A DNA stretch of 47,455 nt from Pedosphaera sp. (GCA_022451065.1 JAKUOU010000026.1:1-47455), one strand, 5' to 3'. Positions 1-9,949 are shown, counted from the stretch's first letter. The notes: a model not told the origin generated them from the sequence alone. Numbers and translations: made by a program.

Positions 1-1
1 G

Positions 2-2689
2 CTACAATTCACTGTTGCCTCCGGTTTTGTATTTGTGACCATTTGTTGGTCGCTTGGCTTGGCCGGCGGCGTGATTGCTCAAGATGAGAAACCGTTCGGC
101 TTGGCCAAGCGTGAGATTTGGCAGAACACGCGTCTTATTGGGACCCCGGAAACGCCACCGCCGTACACGGTGGAGAAGATGTATACCAATCAGGTGTGGC
201 ATGCACCGATGTTCATAGCGCCCGAGCCGGGCGGTGATCAGTTGTTTGCGCTGTTGCACGAGTCGAATGGAAAACCTGCTGAGTTGGTTGCGTTCCGTGA
301 TGACCCGTTGGTGGAGGAGCGAAGGGTGCTTATTGAGTTGCGGGGGCGTCTTGCCTACTCGTTTTGTTTTGATCCTAATTATTTGGACAACGGTTATATC
401 TACCTTTTTACGAACCTGAGAACGGACAAGTTTGATGGGGAAAAGGGGAACCGAGTTTCGCGTTTTGTCGTCAATCGTAAGCCGAATTTGTCGATCGACT
501 TGCAGGACGAACATGTCATCATAGAATGGGCATCCCGTGGACACGACGGCGGTGGTATCGCGTTTGGCCACGACGGCATGCTCTACATTTCCACCGGCGA
601 CGGCACGAGCGACTCCGACAAATGGTTGTCCGGTCAGACGCTCGATGACCTGCTCGGCAGCGTGCTACGAATCGACATAGCGCATACTTCAGAGGAAAAG
701 CCATACACCGTTCCGCAGGATAATCCGTTCGTTGATCTGCCGAACGCACGGCCGGAACTGTATGCCTACGGACTGCGTAACCCATGGCGATTGACTGTTG
801 ACTCGGTGACTGGTCAGGTTTGGGTCGGTAACAATGGGCAGGATCTGTGGGAGACTGTGCATTTGATCCGTCCGGGGGAGAACTACGGTTGGAGCGTTTA
901 CGAAGGGAGCCACCCGTTTTACCTCAACCGCAAACTTGGCCCTCATCCGTTGACACTGCCGACGGCGGAGCATCCGCACTCGGAGGCGCGCTCGATAACA
1001 GGTGGGGTGGTTTACCACGGGGCCAAGTGGCCTGATTTACGCGGGCATTTCATCTACGGTGACTACAACACCGGTAAGATCTGGGGCATCAGGCATGACG
1101 GTGAGAAGATCGTTTCGCAACGCGAATTTGCCGATACTGCGCTGGCGATCGTGGGGTTTGCCACGACCCGTTCAGGTGATCTGTTGGTTGTCGATCATGG
1201 CAGCGGCTTTTACCGAATAGTGCCGCAGCCCAGGGTTCAACGAACGCTGCCTTTCCCAACCCGCTTGAGCGAGACAGGCTTGTTTACAAGTACCGAGACA
1301 CATGAGATGCGGTCGGGCGTCATCAGTTATTTGGTGATTGCCTCGGGCTGGAACGACGGCGCATTGGCCGAGCGCTGGATGGCGGTTCCTGGTGAAGAGC
1401 GGGTTGGTTTTAACCAAAGCCGTTCATGGACTTTCCCCAACAGATCGGCGTTGGTCCAGACGCTGTCACTGGAGCGGGAGGATCACCGCGGGTTGGCCAA
1501 GCGGTTTCGTGTCGAGACGCGTGTTCTGTTGCGTCAGCAAAACGAATGGGTCGGTTATTCATATAGATGGAATGAGGCGCAGACCAATGCCGAACTCATT
1601 CCCCGTGACGGTGCCAAAGCGACATTTCGCGTGGCCGATGCCAAGTCACCGGGTGGTTTTCGTCGGCAGGACTGGGTGTTCCCGAGTCGCGCGGATTGCA
1701 TGACTTGCCACAGTCGAGCAGCCGGTTTTGTGCTCGGCCTCACCGGCCACAACACGGATCGGAATTACGATTATGACTCCATCACCGATAACCAACTGCG
1801 CACGCTTTCCCATATTGGTTTGTTCAACAATCCACCAAAACGTAGTGGCAAGTCTTCAGGATACTTGGTGAACCCATACAATATTTCAGAGGATCTTGAA
1901 AAGAGAGCCCGTTCCTATCTGCACATCAACTGTGCGGTTTGCCATGTTGAGGCTGGTGGTGGAAACTCGATGATGGAATTAGGCCTTGGCACCTCACGGA
2001 GTCGAATGCGCCTCATTGAATCGCGGCCGCAGCACGACACCTTCGGTATTGCCAATGCTATGCTGGTGTCACCGGGCATGCCGGAGCAATCGGTATTACT
2101 GCAGCGACTGAACCGTAGGGGTAGAGGACAGATGCCACCCTTGGTTTCAGGGGCGGTCGATCATGCCGCTGTCGAACTATTTCGCGAGTGGATCGGTGGG
2201 ATGAAGCCTAGCGCCGTTTTTGTGAAGAACTGGAAGATGGCCGATATCGAGCCGGCATTGAGCGGACTGGATGGCGATCGTTCATTGGCCAGTGGCAAAG
2301 ATGCATTCGAAAAGTCTGGCTGCGCGCAGTGCCATTTGTTCAAGGGGAGTGGCGGTAGCGTTGGCCCTGACCTGACCGGCTTGGTCAAGCGCATGACTCC
2401 GCGCGAAGTGCTTGAGTCGATCCTCGAGCCGTCGCGAACTATCGACGAGGCTTATTCGATGCAGCAATTCACCATGAGCGATGGCGCAGTACACCTTGGC
2501 CAAGTGCAGGAGGAGACGGATGCCGTGGTGCGGTTGCGAAGTTTGTCAGCGACGTCTGCGCCGCTCACCTTGGCCAAGGCGCTGATTGAAAGCCGCAAAA
2601 AACTGAACGTCTCAAACATGCCGCCTGGCATGGTGAACACACTGACAGAGAAACAAATTCTCGATCTCGTGGCCTACCTGCTGAACTGA
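2..2689 (+). CDS. Sugar (glucose/sorbosone) dehydrogenase-like propeller fused to c-type haem domains, 5' end outside window
   Basis: The frame is open from the first base and already reads a hydrophobic signal-peptide core ending near AQDEK, so the true start probably lies before the window; a GTG at 35 is the only start inside it. Residue numbers below count from that GTG. The first ~390 residues resemble the glucose/sorbosone dehydrogenase propeller (GHDGGGIAFGHDG, LLGSVLRIDI, YGLRNPWR, ENYGW). Three CxxCH haem-attachment motifs follow: CMTCH near 555, CAVCH near 633 and CAQCH near 763. The last is followed by GPDLTG and LEPSRTIDEAY, typical of the haem-binding domain first defined in Pirellula/Verrucomicrobium proteins. 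The likely role is periplasmic oxidation of a sugar, with electrons leaving through the attached haems. Substrate and cofactor cannot be read from sequence. It converges on the sulfatase operon that ends at 2729. Confidence 0.88.
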   Translation, partial: LQFTVASGFVFVTICWSLGLAGGVIAQDEKPFGLAKREIWQNTRLIGTPETPPPYTVEKMYTNQVWHAPMFIAPEPGGDQLFALLHESNGKPAELVAFRDDPLVEERRVLIELRGRLAYSFCFDPNYLDNGYIYLFTNLRTDKFDGEKGNRVSRFVVNRKPNLSIDLQDEHVIIEWASRGHDGGGIAFGHDGMLYISTGDGTSDSDKWLSGQTLDDLLGSVLRIDIAHTSEEKPYTVPQDNPFVDLPNARPELYAYGLRNPWRLTVDSVTGQVWVGNNGQDLWETVHLIRPGENYGWSVYEGSHPFYLNRKLGPHPLTLPTAEHPHSEARSITGGVVYHGAKWPDLRGHFIYGDYNTGKIWGIRHDGEKIVSQREFADTALAIVGFATTRSGDLLVVDHGSGFYRIVPQPRVQRTLPFPTRLSETGLFTSTETHEMRSGVISYLVIASGWNDGALAERWMAVPGEERVGFNQSRSWTFPNRSALVQTLSLEREDHRGLAKRFRVETRVLLRQQNEWVGYSYRWNEAQTNAELIPRDGAKATFRVADAKSPGGFRRQDWVFPSRADCMTCHSRAAGFVLGLTGHNTDRNYDYDSITDNQLRTLSHIGLFNNPPKRSGKSSGYLVNPYNISEDLEKRARSYLHINCAVCHVEAGGGNSMMELGLGTSRSRMRLIESRPQHDTFGIANAMLVSPGMPEQSVLLQRLNRRGRGQMPPLVSGAVDHAAVELFREWIGGMKPSAVFVKNWKMADIEPALSGLDGDRSLASGKDAFEKSGCAQCHLFKGSGGSVGPDLTGLVKRMTPREVLESILEPSRTIDEAYSMQQFTMSDGAVHLGQVQEETDAVVRLRSLSATSAPLTLAKALIESRKKLNVSNMPPGMVNTLTEKQILDLVAYLLN

Positions 2690-2728
2690 TCCTTTTTGAG
2701 TGTCGAGTCGGTCAAACGCCCTTGATTA

Positions 2729-4285
2729 TTACGATTTAATTCTTGGATCCACGAGTTGAGGAAATTTTTGGAGCACCGGCTCGGGCACGGTGTTGGGCCA
2801 GCCTTCATTTTGCTGGCGCGAGCCGGGGGTGGTGCGGCCGTTGCGAAATGCTTTGGCCAATTCGCCGACCAATTCTTCCACCTTGTCCGGATATTGGGCG
2901 TGGAGATTTTTGGACTCCTTGGGGTCATTGGTGAGGTCGTAAAGCTGCAGCATCGGCAGCTGTTTCTTCTCGGCCTCAGCTTCGCGTGGGGGGCTCCAGC
3001 CGCCGGAACCTCTGCACAGCAGTAGTTTCCACTGAGCTTTGCGGATGGCGAAGTGGCCGCTGCCGGAGTGATGGATCACGACGTCATGCAGCGGTTTCTC
3101 CACCTTTTCTCCACGCAATACGGGCAGCAGGCTCACGCTGTCCTCGGCAGCATTGGCGGGCAACTCGGCGTTAAGAATGCCACCGCAGGTGGCCATGATA
3201 TCGGTGAGAGTGATGGTCTGGGTGCTGCGCGTGCCGGGCTTCACCTGCCCTGGCCAGCGCACGATGAACGGCACGCGATGGCCCCCCTCGTAGACGTCCG
3301 CCTTCCAGCCGCGCCAGTTGACGTTGAGATGCACGTCCGCCGCGTCGAGTTGCGGGAAGTCCGCCTTAGGCGAGGTGCCGTTGTCGCAGGTGAAAATGAC
3401 CACCGTATTGCCGGCTTGGTCGGTGTCATCCAGTGCCTTCAAAAGTTCGCCGATGGCCCAGTCGGTTTCCACGAGAAAATCCGCGTAGGGGCTGATGCCG
3501 GTGATGCCCTTGAACTTGCCGCCCGGCGCAATGGGCGTGTGTGGAGAGGGCATGGGGAAATACAGAAAGAAAGGCTGCTCTTTGCCTTTGCGGCTACGCA
3601 CGTATTCTGCGCATCGCTTGCCATACTCGAGCAGGACGGCGGAGAAATCCCAGTTCGGGACAGCAGGCCCAGCATTGACGCCGACCATCGTGCCTTGTTT
3701 CATTTGTGCGGTGAGATTGCCGAGAAGGTTCACATTTTCGCGCCAAACGTAGGGCGGCCAGTTCGGCACATCATCGCCGAAGTAGTAGTCAAAGCCGTGA
3801 CTGTTTGGTCCACCCACGATCGGTTTGGTGAAATCAATTTTATCGAGCTTTTCCGTGACGCCGCCGTCTTTGCCTGGCCAATTCCAGCCCAGATGCCATT
3901 TACCAATCATGCACGTGGCGTAGCCTTGCGCACGGAACATTTCCGGCAACGTAAGGCGGGCATCGGCGATGAGCGGGCGCTCCCATTTTCCCACGATGCC
4001 CCGCTTGAGACGACTGCGCCAATTGTACCGTCCCGTTAGCAGTCCGTAACGCGTGGGCGAGCATACGCCGGACGTTGAGTGCGCATCCATGAAACTCATA
4101 CCTTCGCTGGCGAGCCGGTCGATGGCCGGTGTCTTAAGGCCCATTTTCGTATTGAAAGCGGAAACGGAGTCGATTCCCATGTCATCGCCCAGAATGACGA
4201 TGACGTTGGGCTGAGGCGCGGCAGCGGCTCGGAAAGCTCCGATCAGAACAGCCGCAGTGATGGCTAATGTGGTGGTGTGCTTCAT
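2729..4285 (-). CDS. Secreted arylsulfatase (sulfatase family S1)
   Basis: This 518-residue protein has a signal peptide (residues 1-23, ending AAAA) and the sulfatase fold markers. The metal-binding DD is at 34-35, the maturation motif C75-S-P-T-R lies within CSPTRYGLLTG, and GKWHLG follows near residue 129. Cys75 would be converted to formylglycine by a sulfatase-maturating enzyme, which is not encoded in this window. The enzyme should hydrolyse sulfate esters from glycans in the periplasm or outside the cell. Its start overlaps the stop of the upstream sulfatase by four bases (ATGA), suggesting translational coupling. It is the last gene of a four-gene minus-strand operon starting at 9767. 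The exact substrate cannot be told from sequence. Confidence 0.93.
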   Translation of the reverse strand: MKHTTTLAITAAVLIGAFRAAAAPQPNVIVILGDDMGIDSVSAFNTKMGLKTPAIDRLASEGMSFMDAHSTSGVCSPTRYGLLTGRYNWRSRLKRGIVGKWERPLIADARLTLPEMFRAQGYATCMIGKWHLGWNWPGKDGGVTEKLDKIDFTKPIVGGPNSHGFDYYFGDDVPNWPPYVWRENVNLLGNLTAQMKQGTMVGVNAGPAVPNWDFSAVLLEYGKRCAEYVRSRKGKEQPFFLYFPMPSPHTPIAPGGKFKGITGISPYADFLVETDWAIGELLKALDDTDQAGNTVVIFTCDNGTSPKADFPQLDAADVHLNVNWRGWKADVYEGGHRVPFIVRWPGQVKPGTRSTQTITLTDIMATCGGILNAELPANAAEDSVSLLPVLRGEKVEKPLHDVVIHHSGSGHFAIRKAQWKLLLCRGSGGWSPPREAEAEKKQLPMLQLYDLTNDPKESKNLHAQYPDKVEELVGELAKAFRNGRTTPGSRQQNEGWPNTVPEPVLQKFPQLVDPRIKS

Positions 4286-6018
4286 GGTCGCTCGATATTG
4301 ATAGTCCGTCCCGGCAACGAGGGCGAGTGGATTTCGTGGATTGTTCCGTCCTTGCTTTCGACGACATAAACGCCGCCGATCCTCGCGTTGATTTTTGTCG
4401 TAGCACCGGGTTTTACTACCGTCGGCCTTCGTCCTCGGCGACCCTGTGGTGTGATGGGGTATACCATAATATCTGTACCCATTTTGTTGGCAAAAACGAT
4501 CGGTGTTGGGAAACGGCCGCTGTTGGGGTTTGAGTGCACCGCTGGCAGCATTTTGAGCGCGCGGCGAGGATGGGTTTTTAAAAGCCGAGCGGTGAGCGAT
4601 TTCACCAATCTCTCCGGCGCGTCGTCGATGATATTCACTGTCTCGGAATGATTCTCGCGATGCTGATACAGCTCACGCGCGGTTACTTCGCCCGTACCAA
4701 AGTTGCGCCATTCGACAAACCGATGTGTGTCGGTGCGCATGGCATAGCCCATGTACTCGATGCCATCGTGTTTGCGATAGTATTGGCTGTGCGCGATACG
4801 GTCTACTTTTGCAGCGGGATTGTTCAAAAGTGGCAACAAGCTTGAGCCTTCGACGAAGTCCGGCGTGTTGATTCCTGCCAGGTCGCACAGTGTCGGGAAA
4901 ATATCCAGTAACTCCACCGGCGTGTCGGTCAACTGGCCGGCGGTCTTCAGGCCGGGCGCGGCTATGATAAACGGCACGCGTGTGTCGATCTCGTAATTGC
5001 TCATCTTGCCCCAGCCGTTGTACTCGCCGAGCTTCCAGCCGTGATCGCTCCACAGCACAATGATAGTGTTGTCCGTGAGTCCTTCCTCATCCAGTGCCGC
5101 GAGGATGCGTCCAATCTGCGCGTCCACAAACGATACGCTTGCGTAATAGGCATGCATCAGCCGCCGTGCCTGCTCCTCGGGGATGCGACGCTTGTCCCAT
5201 GGCTTCGGGAAATCAATGAGGTCCACGTAATGCGTCAGCTCGTAGCTGTTGGATAGCGCGTATGGAGGCGTGTTGGCGTTCACCTTTCCATCGGTGATGA
5301 CCGGCAGTTTTTGTGGGTCGTACAAATCCCAATACTTTTTAGGTGCAATCCACGGCAGGTGCGGCCGGATAAAACCCATCGCAACAAAAAACGGCTGTTG
5401 CGTTTTGCCGAGCCGCCGCAGGTCGTCAATCGTCAGGCTCGTGTTTACGCCATCGACGAGCTTGTTTCCGTCAACATTCGTCGCAAATGAGCCGGGTCCG
5501 CGCAAATTATTTTTCCGCCAATCTTGCGGCGGCAATTTCGCCTGTGCCGCGCGAATCTGCGCCGCCACGCTCCGCGGATATCCCTGCTGCGCGCGCACTC
5601 GCCGAATAGGCTCGCTCCACGACTGCGGATCCGGCGTGGGATTGTGATAAATTTTCCCGTGACTCACCGCCGTGTAACCGTGCCTGCGCAACCACTGTGG
5701 TAATGTCACCGCCTTCGGTTTAGCCTCGCGAAAATGAATCGGCAACGTCCACACTCCAAGCGTATCCGGCCGCAACCCCGTCATCAGGCTCGCGCGTGAA
5801 GGATTGCAAACGGCAACTTGGCAATGCGCTTGGCCAAACCGTACCCCGCGCCTGGCCAAGCGGTCGAGGTTCGGGGTGATAGCGTAGCTGTCCCCGTAGC
5901 AGCCGATGGCAGGTCTCAAATCGTCGACAGCAATGAAAAGAATATTGGGCTTGGGCATTGCCGCAACGGCGACGGCTGATAGGACGACTACTAATAGAGA
6001 GAGGGCGATTCGGCTCAT
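4282..6018 (-). CDS. Secreted sulfatase, iduronate-2-sulfatase-like
   Basis: This 578-residue sulfatase has a signal peptide (1-20), metal ligands DD at 32-33 in FIAVDDLRP, and the formylglycine motif C71-N-P-S-R in CNPSRASLMTG. The DDLRPAIGCYGD and TPNLDRLA blocks, SHGKIYHN and DHGWKLGEYNGWGK are typical of the iduronate-2-sulfatase-like branch common in PVC bacteria. About 90 residues follow the catalytic domain; they include KPGATTKINARIGG and may form a small beta domain. It probably removes sulfate from uronic or other sugar units of an extracellular polysaccharide. It sits 22 bases downstream of the DUF1501 gene and overlaps the next sulfatase by four bases, so one transcript is likely. 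Confidence 0.92.
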   Translation of the reverse strand: MSRIALSLLVVVLSAVAVAAMPKPNILFIAVDDLRPAIGCYGDSYAITPNLDRLARRGVRFGQAHCQVAVCNPSRASLMTGLRPDTLGVWTLPIHFREAKPKAVTLPQWLRRHGYTAVSHGKIYHNPTPDPQSWSEPIRRVRAQQGYPRSVAAQIRAAQAKLPPQDWRKNNLRGPGSFATNVDGNKLVDGVNTSLTIDDLRRLGKTQQPFFVAMGFIRPHLPWIAPKKYWDLYDPQKLPVITDGKVNANTPPYALSNSYELTHYVDLIDFPKPWDKRRIPEEQARRLMHAYYASVSFVDAQIGRILAALDEEGLTDNTIIVLWSDHGWKLGEYNGWGKMSNYEIDTRVPFIIAAPGLKTAGQLTDTPVELLDIFPTLCDLAGINTPDFVEGSSLLPLLNNPAAKVDRIAHSQYYRKHDGIEYMGYAMRTDTHRFVEWRNFGTGEVTARELYQHRENHSETVNIIDDAPERLVKSLTARLLKTHPRRALKMLPAVHSNPNSGRFPTPIVFANKMGTDIMVYPITPQGRRGRRPTVVKPGATTKINARIGGVYVVESKDGTIHEIHSPSLPGRTINIERP

Positions 6019-6040
6019 TTTTTTGCAATCCGATACTACA

Positions 6041-7486
6041 TCAACTCAACACGGCTTTCACCACCTTGCCATGGACATCAGTGAGGCGAAAGTAGCGGCC
6101 CTGGTAGCGATAGGTGAGTTGTTCGTGGTTGATGCCGAGTTGGTGCAGGAGCGTGGCCTGTAGATCGTGGACGTGCACGGGATTCTCGGTGACGTTCACG
6201 CTGTAGTCGTCGGTCTTACCGTAGGTCATGCCGCCGCGTACGCCGCCGCCGGCTAGCCAGTAGGTGAAGCAGTTGGGATGATGGTCTCGCCCATAAACTT
6301 CCCTGGTCAATTTGCCCTGGCAGTAAACGGTGCGGCCAAACTCACCGCCCCACACCACAAGCGTGTCGTCAAGCATGCCGCGCTGCTTGAGGTCACACAG
6401 TAGCGCGGCGGTGGGCCGGTCGGTGTCGCGGCACTGGATGGGTACCTCCCTTGGGGCATTGTTGTGCGCGTCCCAGCCGCGGTGATACAACTGGATGAAG
6501 CGTACGCCGCGCTCAGCCAAACGCCTGGCGAGCAGGCAGTTGTAGGCGTATCTCCCCACCTTCGTTGCGTCGGGGCCGTATTGGTCAAGGATGTGTTTTG
6601 GCTCGCGCTTGACATCGATCAGTTCCGGCACACTCATCTGCATTCGAAACGCCAGCTCATACTGCGCGATGCGCGTGGCGATGGCGGGATCGTTAAACCG
6701 GCCGGCCTGGTCGCGGTTGAGTTTTCCGAGCGCATCGAGCATGCGGCGGCGCTGGTTGCGAGTGACACCAGCGGGATTGTAAAGGTCGAGGATTGGATCA
6801 CCTTGTCCGCGAAACTTAACGCCCTGAAATCGCCCCGGCAAAAAGCCCGCGCCCCACAGCCGGTCGTAAAGAGGTTGGCCGGCCTTGGCCCGGCCGTTGG
6901 AGGTCAGCGCCACGAACGCGGGCAGGTTCGCATTTCCGCTGCCCAGCCCGTAGCTCACCCACGAGCCCATGCTAGGCCGGCCGGGGATCACCGAGCCGGT
7001 CTGGAACAGCATCGCAGCCGGGTCATGATTGATGGCCTCGGTGTGCATGCTCTTGATCACGCAAACATCGTCGATGACCTGGGCCAGGTGGCGTAGCGGT
7101 TCGCTCAACCAAGTGCCGGCCTGGCCGTGGCGAGTGAACTTCAGCGTGCTCGGGGCGCAGGGGAATGATTTCTGGCCAGAGGTCATCGTGGTCTTGCGCT
7201 CGGCCGGGTAAATGGACTCGGGTACCTCCTCCCCGAAGCGTTTGGCCAAGTGGGGCTTGTAGTCGAATAGATCCATCTGCGATGGGCCGCCGGACTGGAA
7301 CAGATAAATCACACGATTGGCCTTGGGCGCAAAGTGCGGCAGTTCGGCCAAGCCGCCAATCGCGTTGCGTCTGGCAGCCTGGGCATTGAGTAGCGAACTA
7401 AGCGCGATGCCGCCAAGCCCCAGTGAGCTACGCTCGAGGAAAGCGCGCCGGGTTTGTTGCATGTGGAGTTCGGCCAGCGGATTCAT
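6041..7486 (-). CDS. DUF1501 protein with Tat-type signal
   Basis: This 481-residue protein belongs to DUF1501, a family abundant in Planctomycetes and Verrucomicrobia and structurally related to alkaline phosphatase/sulfatase-like hydrolases. The N-terminus carries a twin-arginine-like signal (TRRAFLERS followed by a hydrophobic stretch), so export in folded form is likely. Family-type blocks seen are FQSGGPSQMDLFDYKP, HTEAINHDPAAMLFQTG, RPSMGSWVSYGLGS, LYHRGWDAHNN and WGGEFGRT. The function is not experimentally settled. These proteins almost always occur beside DUF1549/DUF1553 proteins, as here: the upstream gene ends immediately before this start. ATG codons at the annotated position and eight codons downstream are both possible starts. 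Confidence 0.92.
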   Translation of the reverse strand: MNPLAELHMQQTRRAFLERSSLGLGGIALSSLLNAQAARRNAIGGLAELPHFAPKANRVIYLFQSGGPSQMDLFDYKPHLAKRFGEEVPESIYPAERKTTMTSGQKSFPCAPSTLKFTRHGQAGTWLSEPLRHLAQVIDDVCVIKSMHTEAINHDPAAMLFQTGSVIPGRPSMGSWVSYGLGSGNANLPAFVALTSNGRAKAGQPLYDRLWGAGFLPGRFQGVKFRGQGDPILDLYNPAGVTRNQRRRMLDALGKLNRDQAGRFNDPAIATRIAQYELAFRMQMSVPELIDVKREPKHILDQYGPDATKVGRYAYNCLLARRLAERGVRFIQLYHRGWDAHNNAPREVPIQCRDTDRPTAALLCDLKQRGMLDDTLVVWGGEFGRTVYCQGKLTREVYGRDHHPNCFTYWLAGGGVRGGMTYGKTDDYSVNVTENPVHVHDLQATLLHQLGINHEQLTYRYQGRYFRLTDVHGKVVKAVLS

Positions 7487-7487
7487 G

Positions 7488-9767
7488 TCAGTTTTGCATG
7501 ATGGCTTCGTCGAGGTTTAGGATGGTGTTAGCCACCAGCGAGTAGGCTGCCAGTTGGGCGGCGGGAAGCTTAGGGTCGCGCGGCCTTTCGCCCACGGATA
7601 AAAGCTGACTGGCCGCCTTCTCGTTCGCTCGGAAATCCTTTTGGTAAAACCGGAAATCCTTCATCAACAAATCAAGTTCCGCCTTGCTCGGCGCGCGGCT
7701 GGTCACGCGCCGGAACGCCTCCGCCACGCGCTGGCGCGGACGTTGGCTCCTGGATTTCATCATCCGCTCGCCGAGGAACCGCGCCGCCTCCACGAAGGTT
7801 TTGTTGTTCATCATCGTCAACGCCTGCAGCGGTGTGGTGGTATGATCGTTACGCACGATGCAAATTTCGCGCGCGGCGGCGTTGAAGGTCATCATCGTGG
7901 GCGGCGGCACTGTCCGGCGCCAGTAGGTGTACATGCCACGCCGGTAAAGCTTGTCGCCCTTGTCCTGCTTGTAGCTCGCGTTGGAGATACTGCGCCAAAT
8001 GCCCGGCGGCATGTACGGCTTCACTGATGGCCCTCCGATTTTTCCATTCAGTAAATCGCTAGTGAACAACGCCGCGTCGCGAATGGCATATGGCGTGAGA
8101 CGTTTGCGCGGGCCACGGGCGAGCAGTCGGTTTTCGGGATCCCGCTTCAGCAATGCGGAAGATGCCGATGAGCTTTGCCGGTAGGTGGCGCTGGTGACGA
8201 TGAGCTTGTGCATCGCCTTCATGTCCCACTTGCGCCGGATGAACTCCGTGGCCAGCCAATCGAGTAGAGCCGGGTGACTCGGTAACTCGCCCTGCACGCC
8301 GAAGTTCTCGCTCGTCTTTACGAAGCCTAGGCCGATGTAACGCTGCCACATGCGGTTTACTGTCACGCGCGCAGTAAGCGGATGCGCCGGATCCACCAGC
8401 CACTGCGCGAGGCCTAGGCGGTTGCGTGGCCATTGATCATTCCAAGAGTTTAGCACCGGCGGTGTAGCCGGATGCAGTCGCTCCGATTTGTCTGGTTGGT
8501 CATACACTCCGCGCTCGAGTCGATACGTTTCGCGTGGTTTGGTCAGTTCGTGCAGCACCATCACCGTGTCCGGTGTGCCAGGTTGCGGACGTGGCACGGA
8601 GGTTTGCACCACCTTGATTTTCATCGGCGCGGGCACCACGAACTTGGTCTCCTCTGCAGACAGGTTCGGCCAACTCTTGGGTACCTTGATAAATGGTGGG
8701 CTGTTGCCATTGTTCGGCCCAAGGCCAGCCTCGTCGATGTTGTTGAAAAAGGCAAAAAGCCGGTAGAAGTCCTTTTGCGTGACCGGGTCGAACTTGTGAT
8801 CGTGGCAGCGCGAACAGGTGAGCGTGAGCCCGAGAAACATAGTGCCTATCGTCTCAACGCGGTCGGCCACGTATTCGACGATCCATTCGTCCGGAATCGA
8901 GCCGGCCTCGGAGTTGATACGGTGGTTGCGGTTGAAGCCGGTGGCCACCTGCGTGAAAAAGTTTCTGTCTGGAATCAAGTCGCCCGCCATCTGCTCGGTG
9001 ATGAATCGGTCGAACGACATGTTATCGTTGAGCGTCTTGATCAGCCAATCGCGCCACACCCACATGTAGCGCAGTCGGTCGTTCTGGTAGCCGTCGGTAT
9101 CCGCGTAGCGCGATGCCTCCATCCAGCCTACTGCCATGTGCTCTCCGTAACGTGGCGAGTCGAGCAGGCGATCCACCACCCTCGCGTAGGCCCCGGGGGA
9201 ATCGTCGCCCAGGAATGCGTCGAGTTCTCCGAGCGTTGGCAGCAGTCCGGTGAGATCCAGCGTCACGCGACGGAGCAGGGTGGCCTTGTTGGTCTCTGGA
9301 GACGGCGCGAGCCCCTCGTACTCGAGCCGTGCCAGCACGAAACGGTCGATGCCGTTGCGCGGCCAGCCGGTGTCTCGCACCTTGGGCAAGCGTGGCCTCT
9401 TAGGCGGCACAAAGGCCCAGTGCCGGTCGTCGCTTGGCCAGGCGGCACCGGCCTGGAGCCACTTCACGAGCTTGGCTCTATCCTTGTCACGCAGCGGGCG
9501 GTTGGACTCCTCCGGCGGCATGCGCTCTTTCTGGTCATTGCTCGTGAGCCGATGCAGCATTTCGCCGTCCGTTAGCACGCCGGACTCCATCACGGCTCCG
9601 CGGTCGTGCAGGCGTAGCTTGGCCTTGCGGACCTTGGCGTCGGGGCCGTGGCAATGGTAACAGGCATCCGACAACACCGGTCGAATGTCGCGGGCAAAGT
9701 CCAGCTCCGCCCCTTGTACGATGCTGCTAAGGAAAACTGCCGCCAAAATGGAAATGACACGTGCCAT
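7488..9767 (-). CDS. PSCyt1-DUF1549-DUF1553 cytochrome-like protein
   Basis: I chose the ATG at 9767 because it begins a clear signal peptide (MARVISILAAVFLSSIVQGA). A longer in-frame extension to 9968 reads as non-coding and runs into the divergent intergenic region. The mature protein opens with a planctomycete-type cytochrome domain (CYHCH at 36-40, ERMPPEESNRPL near 81-92). DUF1549 follows (about 135-345; DRFVLARLEYEGL, SRYADTDGYQNDR, and a second CxxCH, CSRCH, at 318-322), then DUF1553 (about 480-740; NRLGLAQWLVDPAHPLTARV, NRMWQRYIGLGFV). Length without a concanavalin-like insert is about 760 residues. These families are thought to act in periplasmic redox or carbohydrate breakdown but have no proven reaction. 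It is the first gene of the operon with DUF1501 and two sulfatases. Confidence 0.92.
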   Translation of the reverse strand: MARVISILAAVFLSSIVQGAELDFARDIRPVLSDACYHCHGPDAKVRKAKLRLHDRGAVMESGVLTDGEMLHRLTSNDQKERMPPEESNRPLRDKDRAKLVKWLQAGAAWPSDDRHWAFVPPKRPRLPKVRDTGWPRNGIDRFVLARLEYEGLAPSPETNKATLLRRVTLDLTGLLPTLGELDAFLGDDSPGAYARVVDRLLDSPRYGEHMAVGWMEASRYADTDGYQNDRLRYMWVWRDWLIKTLNDNMSFDRFITEQMAGDLIPDRNFFTQVATGFNRNHRINSEAGSIPDEWIVEYVADRVETIGTMFLGLTLTCSRCHDHKFDPVTQKDFYRLFAFFNNIDEAGLGPNNGNSPPFIKVPKSWPNLSAEETKFVVPAPMKIKVVQTSVPRPQPGTPDTVMVLHELTKPRETYRLERGVYDQPDKSERLHPATPPVLNSWNDQWPRNRLGLAQWLVDPAHPLTARVTVNRMWQRYIGLGFVKTSENFGVQGELPSHPALLDWLATEFIRRKWDMKAMHKLIVTSATYRQSSSASSALLKRDPENRLLARGPRKRLTPYAIRDAALFTSDLLNGKIGGPSVKPYMPPGIWRSISNASYKQDKGDKLYRRGMYTYWRRTVPPPTMMTFNAAAREICIVRNDHTTTPLQALTMMNNKTFVEAARFLGERMMKSRSQRPRQRVAEAFRRVTSRAPSKAELDLLMKDFRFYQKDFRANEKAASQLLSVGERPRDPKLPAAQLAAYSLVANTILNLDEAIMQN

Positions 9768-9842
9768 TTTCTGTGACACCGCTTGGTAGCAGGTGCCCCC
9801 CCATTTGTCATGTAAAGAATCAGCCTCATCTCCAGCCGGCCG

Positions 9843-9871
9843 TTGCCTTTTTGAGATTCCGTGCGTACAAA
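9843..9871 (+). promoter_or_regulatory. Possible sigma70-like promoter in the divergent intergenic region
   Basis: In the roughly 180-base gap between the divergent starts at 9767 and 9950, TTGCCT (9843-9848) and TACAAA (9866-9871) are separated by exactly 17 bases. Each matches the sigma70 consensus at four of six positions. It would serve the DUF1080-sulfatase-esterase operon. A TTGGCCAA palindrome at 9921-9928 lies between it and the start codon. This is a motif match only, and verrucomicrobial promoters may deviate. Confidence 0.25.
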
Positions 9872-9949
9872 GCCCGCGTGCAATTACCCCCATCCCCACT
9901 GGCGTCTTGGTGCGATGCTTTTGGCCAAGCGCAAAGGTGCCACCGCCCT

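Noticed and set aside
3053-4039. 328-codon plus-strand open frame
   Set aside because: Entirely antisense to the arylsulfatase, whose motifs are unmistakable; the plus-frame translation shows no family pattern and arises from GC-rich codon use.
8472-9575. 367-codon plus-strand open frame
   Set aside because: Antisense to the DUF1549/DUF1553 gene and without recognisable motifs; a shadow frame.
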